Source: Pseudomonadota bacterium (lineage in GTDB: Bacteria; Pseudomonadota; Alphaproteobacteria; Caulobacterales; Caulobacteraceae). From it: 9,955 nucleotides of DNA. This document shows, piece by piece, positions 6,689 to 9,955 of the stretch; position 1 is the first letter of the stretch, and the number at the start of each line of letters is the position of its first letter. Both the position numbers and the translations under genes were made by a program. The notes beneath the pieces are model-generated. The model was not told where the DNA came from, ran no database searches, and saw only the letters and a list, made by a program, of their open reading frames with translations. Location of the stretch: positions 1 through 9,955 of the forward strand of contig JAEYNH010000103.1 in assembly GCA_023412655.1 (NCBI GenBank), read 5' to 3'.

Positions 6689-7396
6689 ATGCAGAGGCCC
6701 GTCCACGAGTTGCAGAATAGCCTGCTCGAAGCCCTGCCTGCTTCCGACTACGCCCTGATCGCGCCCCACCTGACCCAGGTGGAGCTGGAGCGCGGACGGC
6801 TGCTGTACGATCCGGGCGACCTCATCGACGCCATCTACTTCCCCCACGACGGGGTGATCTCGCTGATGACCCTGATGGAGAGCGGGGCCGCCATCGAAAG
6901 CGCCACCATCGGGCCCGAGGGGGCGCTTGGGCTGATGGCCGCCGTGGCGCCTCGCCAGTCGCTCACCCGGGCCCTTGTGCAGACGCCGCTGCGGGCCGGC
7001 CGGATCAGCGCCGAGCGCCTGCACGAGGCCTGGGAGCAGAGCCCGAGGCTGCGCGACCTGGTGGACCGGCACACCGAGGCCCTGTTCGGCCACGCCATCC
7101 AGTCGGTGGCCTGCAACGCGTTGCATTCGGTGGAGGCGCGCTTCTGCCGCTGGCTGCTCACCTGCCACGACCGGATCTCGGACGACAGCATGGCCCTGAC
7201 CCAGGAATTCCTCGCCGACCTGCTGGGGGTGCAGCGCACCACCGTCACGGCCGTGGCCCGGCAGCTGCAGGAGAAGGGCCTGATCCGCTACCGGCGGGGC
7301 GTGGTGGACATCGTCGACCGAGGCGGCCTCGAGGCCCAGGCCTGCGAGTGCTACCGGGTGATCCGCCGCAACTACCAGCGTCTGCTGCCCCGTTAG
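6689..7396 (+). CDS. Crp/Fnr-superfamily transcriptional regulator
   Basis: The 235-residue DNA-binding protein has a cyclic-nucleotide-binding-like jelly roll (about 15-125), a long dimer helix (about 128-160) and a winged helix-turn-helix of the HTH_Crp_2 type (about 168-210). The second helix pair is LTQEFLADLLGVQRTTVTAVARQLQEKGLI, with the recognition helix about 183-194. The phosphate-binding cassette is degenerate: the usual GE-L and R-[AS]-A motif is replaced around GPEGALGLM...SLTRALVQ (75-98). cAMP or cGMP binding is therefore unlikely. There is no N-terminal FNR cysteine cluster; C142, C153, C159, C219 and C221 are scattered. The effector is unknown. ATG 6689 has no Shine-Dalgarno, but no other in-frame start exists between the upstream stop (6602-6604) and it. 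The regulated genes are unknown. Confidence 0.9.
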   Translation: MQRPVHELQNSLLEALPASDYALIAPHLTQVELERGRLLYDPGDLIDAIYFPHDGVISLMTLMESGAAIESATIGPEGALGLMAAVAPRQSLTRALVQTPLRAGRISAERLHEAWEQSPRLRDLVDRHTEALFGHAIQSVACNALHSVEARFCRWLLTCHDRISDDSMALTQEFLADLLGVQRTTVTAVARQLQEKGLIRYRRGVVDIVDRGGLEAQACECYRVIRRNYQRLLPR

Positions 7397-7414
7397 GCCC
7401 GTCGGCCCCGGCCG

Positions 7415-7432
7415 CCCGGCACGACCGCCGGG
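7415..7432 (+). terminator. GC hairpin after the Crp-like gene
   Basis: CCCGGC (7415-7420) pairs with GCCGGG (7427-7432) around ACGACC, 18 bases past the stop codon. It lacks a T-run, so any terminating role is weak. The right arm runs into the GGAGGT at 7431-7436. Confidence 0.25.
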
Positions 7433-7480
7433 AGGTGCGACATGGGAGGGCGCCGTGTGGCGAACGCCGCTCTCGCGGAA

Positions 7481-7486
7481 TATATT
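7481..7486 (+). promoter_or_regulatory. Possible -10 element for the M13 peptidase gene
   Basis: TATATT at 7481-7486 is the only close match to a -10 hexamer in the 177-base gap. A poor -35 (TGGCGA, 7458-7463) lies 17 bases upstream. Transcription from here would start near 7493, downstream of the alternative ATG at 7442 and upstream of the chosen start at 7574. Confidence 0.3.
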
Positions 7487-7525
7487 GCGCAGGGCGGAAT
7501 TTCCCTCTTTGTTTCGCGCCGAGGG

Positions 7526-7546
7526 GAGGTTCCGGCCCGGAACCTC
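7526..7546 (+). repeat. 9-bp perfect inverted repeat in the peptidase leader
   Basis: GAGGTTCCG (7526-7534) pairs with CGGAACCTC (7538-7546) across a 3-base loop (8 bp around 5 bases is equally possible). It sits 27 bases before the start codon and has no T-run behind it. It could be an mRNA hairpin near the ribosome site or a dimeric protein-binding site. Confidence 0.5.
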
Positions 7547-7573
7547 GGGGGCTCCGTTTCAAGAGAAGGCCTA

Positions 7574-9697
7574 ATGACCCGCTTCACGCGCAATTTCCTG
7601 CTGTCCGCTACTGCCGCCACCGCGCTCGCCGTTTCGGCGAACGCCTTCGCGCATGAGGAGCATGCCTGCGCGGACGCGGCGTGCGAAACGGCGCTGCTGT
7701 TCGATACGCCCGCCGCCACGACGGGTGCGCCGACCTCGCTGGAAAGCCCGAAGTACGGGACCTGGGGCTTCGACCTGAGCGGCATGGACCGTTCGGTGAA
7801 GCCTGGAGACGACTTCTTCAAGTTCGCCAACGGGACCTGGGACAAGAACACCGAGATCCCCTCCGACCGCGTGCGCTGGGGCAACTTCAACCTGCTGCGC
7901 GAGCTGTCGGACGCCCGCCTGCACGCCATCCTGGAAGAGGCCCGGACCGGCAAGCTGAACGATCCGGACGCGGCCAAGATCGCCGCCGGCTACGCCGCCT
8001 ACATGGACGAGGCCCTGGCCGAGAAGCTGGACGCCAAGCCGATCGCGCCCGAGCTGGCGCAGATCCGCGCGGTGAAGACCAAGGACGATTTCACCGCCCT
8101 GATGGGCAAGGCCAACACCAGCGGCTTCACCTCGATCCTGCCGGTCTACATCTCGATCGACGCCAAGGCCCCCACCCGCTACGCGGTGATGAGCGCCACG
8201 GGCGGCCTCGGCATGCCCGACCGGGACTACTACCTGCAGCCCTCGTTCGCCGAGAAGAAGGCCAAGTACCAGGCCTATATCGAACAGCTGCTGACCATGA
8301 TCGGCTGGGACAAGCCGGCCGAGAGCGCCAAGGCGATCGTCGACTTCGAGACGCGGCTGGCCGAGGCTTCCTGGACCCGGGTCGAACGCCGCGACCGCGA
8401 CAAGACCTACAATCCGATGACGCCGGCCGAGCTGCAGGCCGCCACGCCGGGCTTCAACTGGAACCGCTACCTGGCCGCCAGCGAGCTGCCGAAGGTGGAT
8501 CGGGTCGTGGTCACCACCAACACCGCCTTCCCGAAGTTCGCCAAGGTCTATGACGAGACCCCGCTCGAGACCCTGAAGGCCTGGCAGGCCTTCCACCTGG
8601 CCGACAGCGCCGCGCCGCTGCTGTCCAAGCGCTTCGTCGACGCCAACTTCGCGTTCCGTAACAAGGAGCTGGCCGGCCAGCCCGAGCAGCAGGCCCGCTG
8701 GAAGCGCGCCGCCCAGTTCATGGACGGGACCATCGGCGAGGCCATCGGCCGGGTCTATGTGGCGCGCTACTTCACGCCCGACGCCAAGGCCAAGATGGAC
8801 GACCTGGTGGCCAACATCCGCACCGCCATGCGCAACCGCATCGACAAGCTCGAGTGGATGGGGCCCGAGACCAAGGCCCAGGCCCAGGAGAAGCTGGCGA
8901 AGTTCACCGTCAAGATCGGCTATCCCGAGATGTGGCGGGACTATTCCAAGCTGGAGCTGAAGAAGGACGACCTGTACGGCAACGCCGTGCGGGCCAGCGC
9001 CTTCAACTGGCGCCGCAATGTGGCGCGCCTGGACCAGCCGGTGGACAAGCGCGAGTGGGGCATGACCCCGCAGACCGTGAACGCCTACTACAACTTCGCC
9101 AACAACGAGATCGTCTTCCCGGCGGCGATCCTGCAGCCGCCGTTCTTCGATCCCGACGCCGACCCGGCCATCAACTACGGCGGCATCGGCGGGGTGATCG
9201 GCCACGAAATCAGCCACGGCTTCGACGACCAGGGGCGCAAGTCGGACGGCGACGGCGTGCTGCGCGACTGGTGGACCGCCGAGGACAACGCCAAGTTCAA
9301 GGCCCAGGCCGACAAGCTGGGCGCCCAGTACTCGGCCTTCGAGCCCCTGCCCGGCTTCAAGCTGCAGGGCGGGCTGACCATGGGCGAGAACATCGGTGAC
9401 CTGGGCGGCGTGAGCCTCGGCCTGGACGCCTACCACGCCTCGCTGGACGGCAAGCCCGCCCCGGTGATCGATGGCCTGACCGGCGACCAACGGGTCTTCC
9501 TCGGCTGGGCGCAGGTGTGGCGCGAGAAGTTCCGCGAGGAGGCCCTGCGCCAGCAGGTCGTCACCGGCCCGCACTCGCCGGCCTACTACCGGGTCAACGG
9601 CACCATCCGGAACATCCCCGGCTGGTACGCGGCCTGGGACGTGAAGCCGGGCGACAAGCTGTACGTGGCCCCGGAAGACCGCGTCCGCATCTGGTGA
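7574..9697 (+). CDS. pepO: Exported M13-family zinc metallopeptidase (neprilysin/PepO-like)
   Basis: The 707-residue protein has a Sec signal peptide (hydrophobic 8-22, AFA-H cleavage at 26/27) and then the M13 N-terminal domain opening (GTWGFDLSGMDRSVKPGDDFFKFANG). The C-terminal catalytic domain has N503-A-Y-Y, zinc site H544-E545-I-S-H548 and E605-N-I-G-D609, spaced as in neprilysin, and ends VRIW like other bacterial members. It should cleave short peptides in the periplasm. The mature N-terminus is unusual: HEEH followed by C32 and C37. The start is ATG 7574, with GAGAAGG just upstream and the signal peptide immediately after. An in-frame ATG at 7442 has a better GGAGGT, but its 44 extra codons end in A or T 17 times, unlike the coding region, and would bury the signal peptide. 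Confidence 0.93.
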   Translation: MTRFTRNFLLSATAATALAVSANAFAHEEHACADAACETALLFDTPAATTGAPTSLESPKYGTWGFDLSGMDRSVKPGDDFFKFANGTWDKNTEIPSDRVRWGNFNLLRELSDARLHAILEEARTGKLNDPDAAKIAAGYAAYMDEALAEKLDAKPIAPELAQIRAVKTKDDFTALMGKANTSGFTSILPVYISIDAKAPTRYAVMSATGGLGMPDRDYYLQPSFAEKKAKYQAYIEQLLTMIGWDKPAESAKAIVDFETRLAEASWTRVERRDRDKTYNPMTPAELQAATPGFNWNRYLAASELPKVDRVVVTTNTAFPKFAKVYDETPLETLKAWQAFHLADSAAPLLSKRFVDANFAFRNKELAGQPEQQARWKRAAQFMDGTIGEAIGRVYVARYFTPDAKAKMDDLVANIRTAMRNRIDKLEWMGPETKAQAQEKLAKFTVKIGYPEMWRDYSKLELKKDDLYGNAVRASAFNWRRNVARLDQPVDKREWGMTPQTVNAYYNFANNEIVFPAAILQPPFFDPDADPAINYGGIGGVIGHEISHGFDDQGRKSDGDGVLRDWWTAEDNAKFKAQADKLGAQYSAFEPLPGFKLQGGLTMGENIGDLGGVSLGLDAYHASLDGKPAPVIDGLTGDQRVFLGWAQVWREKFREEALRQQVVTGPHSPAYYRVNGTIRNIPGWYAAWDVKPGDKLYVAPEDRVRIW

Positions 9698-9810
9698 CGG
9701 CCGGATGGCCGTTCGCGGCGGGTCTGGCGGTGGTGGCGGTGGTGACGCCTGCAGCCACCTTCGCGGCGGCGAAGCTCTGGGCCTTCGCCGAGCCCTATTC
9801 CAGCCGCTGA
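9694..9810 (+). CDS. Possible 38-residue single-span membrane peptide
   Basis: A GTG at 9694 overlaps the peptidase stop in the common GTGA arrangement and opens a 38-codon frame. The peptide has one hydrophobic segment (about residues 5-28, PFAAGLAVVAVVTPAATFAA) and a short tail ending EPYSSR. It could be translated by coupling to the peptidase. Against it: there is no good ribosome site, GTG/GCG-rich DNA readily encodes Val/Ala by chance, and its last 16 bases overlap the LOG-family gene on the other strand. Confidence 0.3.
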   Translation: MTAGWPFAAGLAVVAVVTPAATFAAAKLWAFAEPYSSR

Positions 9811-9955
9811 TCGCGGGCGGCGGCCCAGGAGCCGCGCTCGCCATAGGGCTTGAGGCCGCCCGCCACCAGCCCGTCCCATACCGCCTCGGCGGTTTCGGCG
9901 AAGCGGAACAGCGACAGGTCCTCGGGCGCGATCATGCCCTCCTCGACCAGGGCGT
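9795..9955 (-). CDS. LOG-family (TIGR00730-type) protein, C-terminal fragment
   Basis: Read leftward from the right edge, the frame gives 52 residues ending at TAG (9797-9795): ALVEEGMIAPEDLSLFRFAE, then TAEAVWDGLVAGGL and a tail KPYGERGSWAAARDQRLE. The pattern [LI]-x-E-G-x-I-x-x-E-D-L-x-L-F-x-x-x-x-T-A-E-A-x-W is typical of the C-terminal helix region of LOG-family proteins. These are related to cytokinin riboside 5'-monophosphate phosphoribohydrolases and were once labelled lysine decarboxylases. The PGGxGTxxE active-site motif would lie outside the window, so activity cannot be judged. The gene converges on the peptidase, with 97 bases between stop codons. Confidence 0.6.
   Translation of the reverse strand, partial: ALVEEGMIAPEDLSLFRFAETAEAVWDGLVAGGLKPYGERGSWAAARDQRLE

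Noticed and set aside
5565..7168. Two minus-strand open frames opposite the stress-protein and Crp-like genes
   Set aside because: The opposite strand encodes recognisable proteins with coding-type third positions; these frames have no motif or ribosome site.
7571..9844. 757-codon minus-strand open frame opposite the M13 peptidase
   Set aside because: Antisense shadow; it also runs across the convergent LOG-family gene end in another frame and has no recognisable domain.

Overview
This is a GC-rich window with very high G+C at third codon positions. It looks like the chromosome of an alphaproteobacterium, most likely Caulobacterales (Caulobacter/Phenylobacterium-like). That placement is an inference from base composition, a large TonB-dependent receptor with a 'LQELVVTARKRDE' TonB-box segment, and the style of the neighbouring genes; no rRNA or marker gene is present to confirm it. 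I see no tRNA, rRNA, CRISPR array, insertion sequence, integrase or att site. The window reads as ordinary chromosome rather than a mobile island.

Layout, left to right. A minus-strand lipoprotein gene runs off the left edge (1-110). Divergent from it is an exported metallo-beta-lactamase-fold hydrolase of the N-acyl-homoserine-lactonase-like group (258-1046). A 60-residue basic small protein converges on it with a 3-base gap (1050-1232, minus). Next is an 800-residue TonB-dependent outer-membrane receptor (1341-3743, minus). Its upstream region carries an AT-rich, Fur-half-site-like sequence and a 7-bp inverted repeat. Divergent from the receptor are a 63-residue acidic small protein (3927-4118) and a YtcJ-type exported amidohydrolase (4165-5841). 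A G/C-run palindrome precedes a general-stress-protein-26-type flavin-binding-fold protein (5928-6425). A 263-base gap with three back-to-back inverted repeats leads into a Crp/Fnr-superfamily regulator (6689-7396). Then comes an exported M13 (neprilysin/PepO-like) zinc metallopeptidase (7574-9697), possibly a 38-residue membrane peptide overlapping its stop (9694-9810), and the 3' end of a LOG-family gene on the minus strand (9795-9955).

How the genes relate. Five of the products carry export signals: the lipoprotein, lactonase-like hydrolase, receptor, amidohydrolase and M13 peptidase. The region is therefore rich in envelope functions, namely uptake and periplasmic hydrolysis. There is no sign of one shared pathway: strands alternate, gaps are long, and the only candidate operon is the 63-residue gene plus the amidohydrolase (46-base gap). 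I did not find a clearly new multi-gene system. The points most worth a second look are the regulatory sequences before the Crp-like gene, the receptor and the peptidase, and the small conserved-looking proteins.
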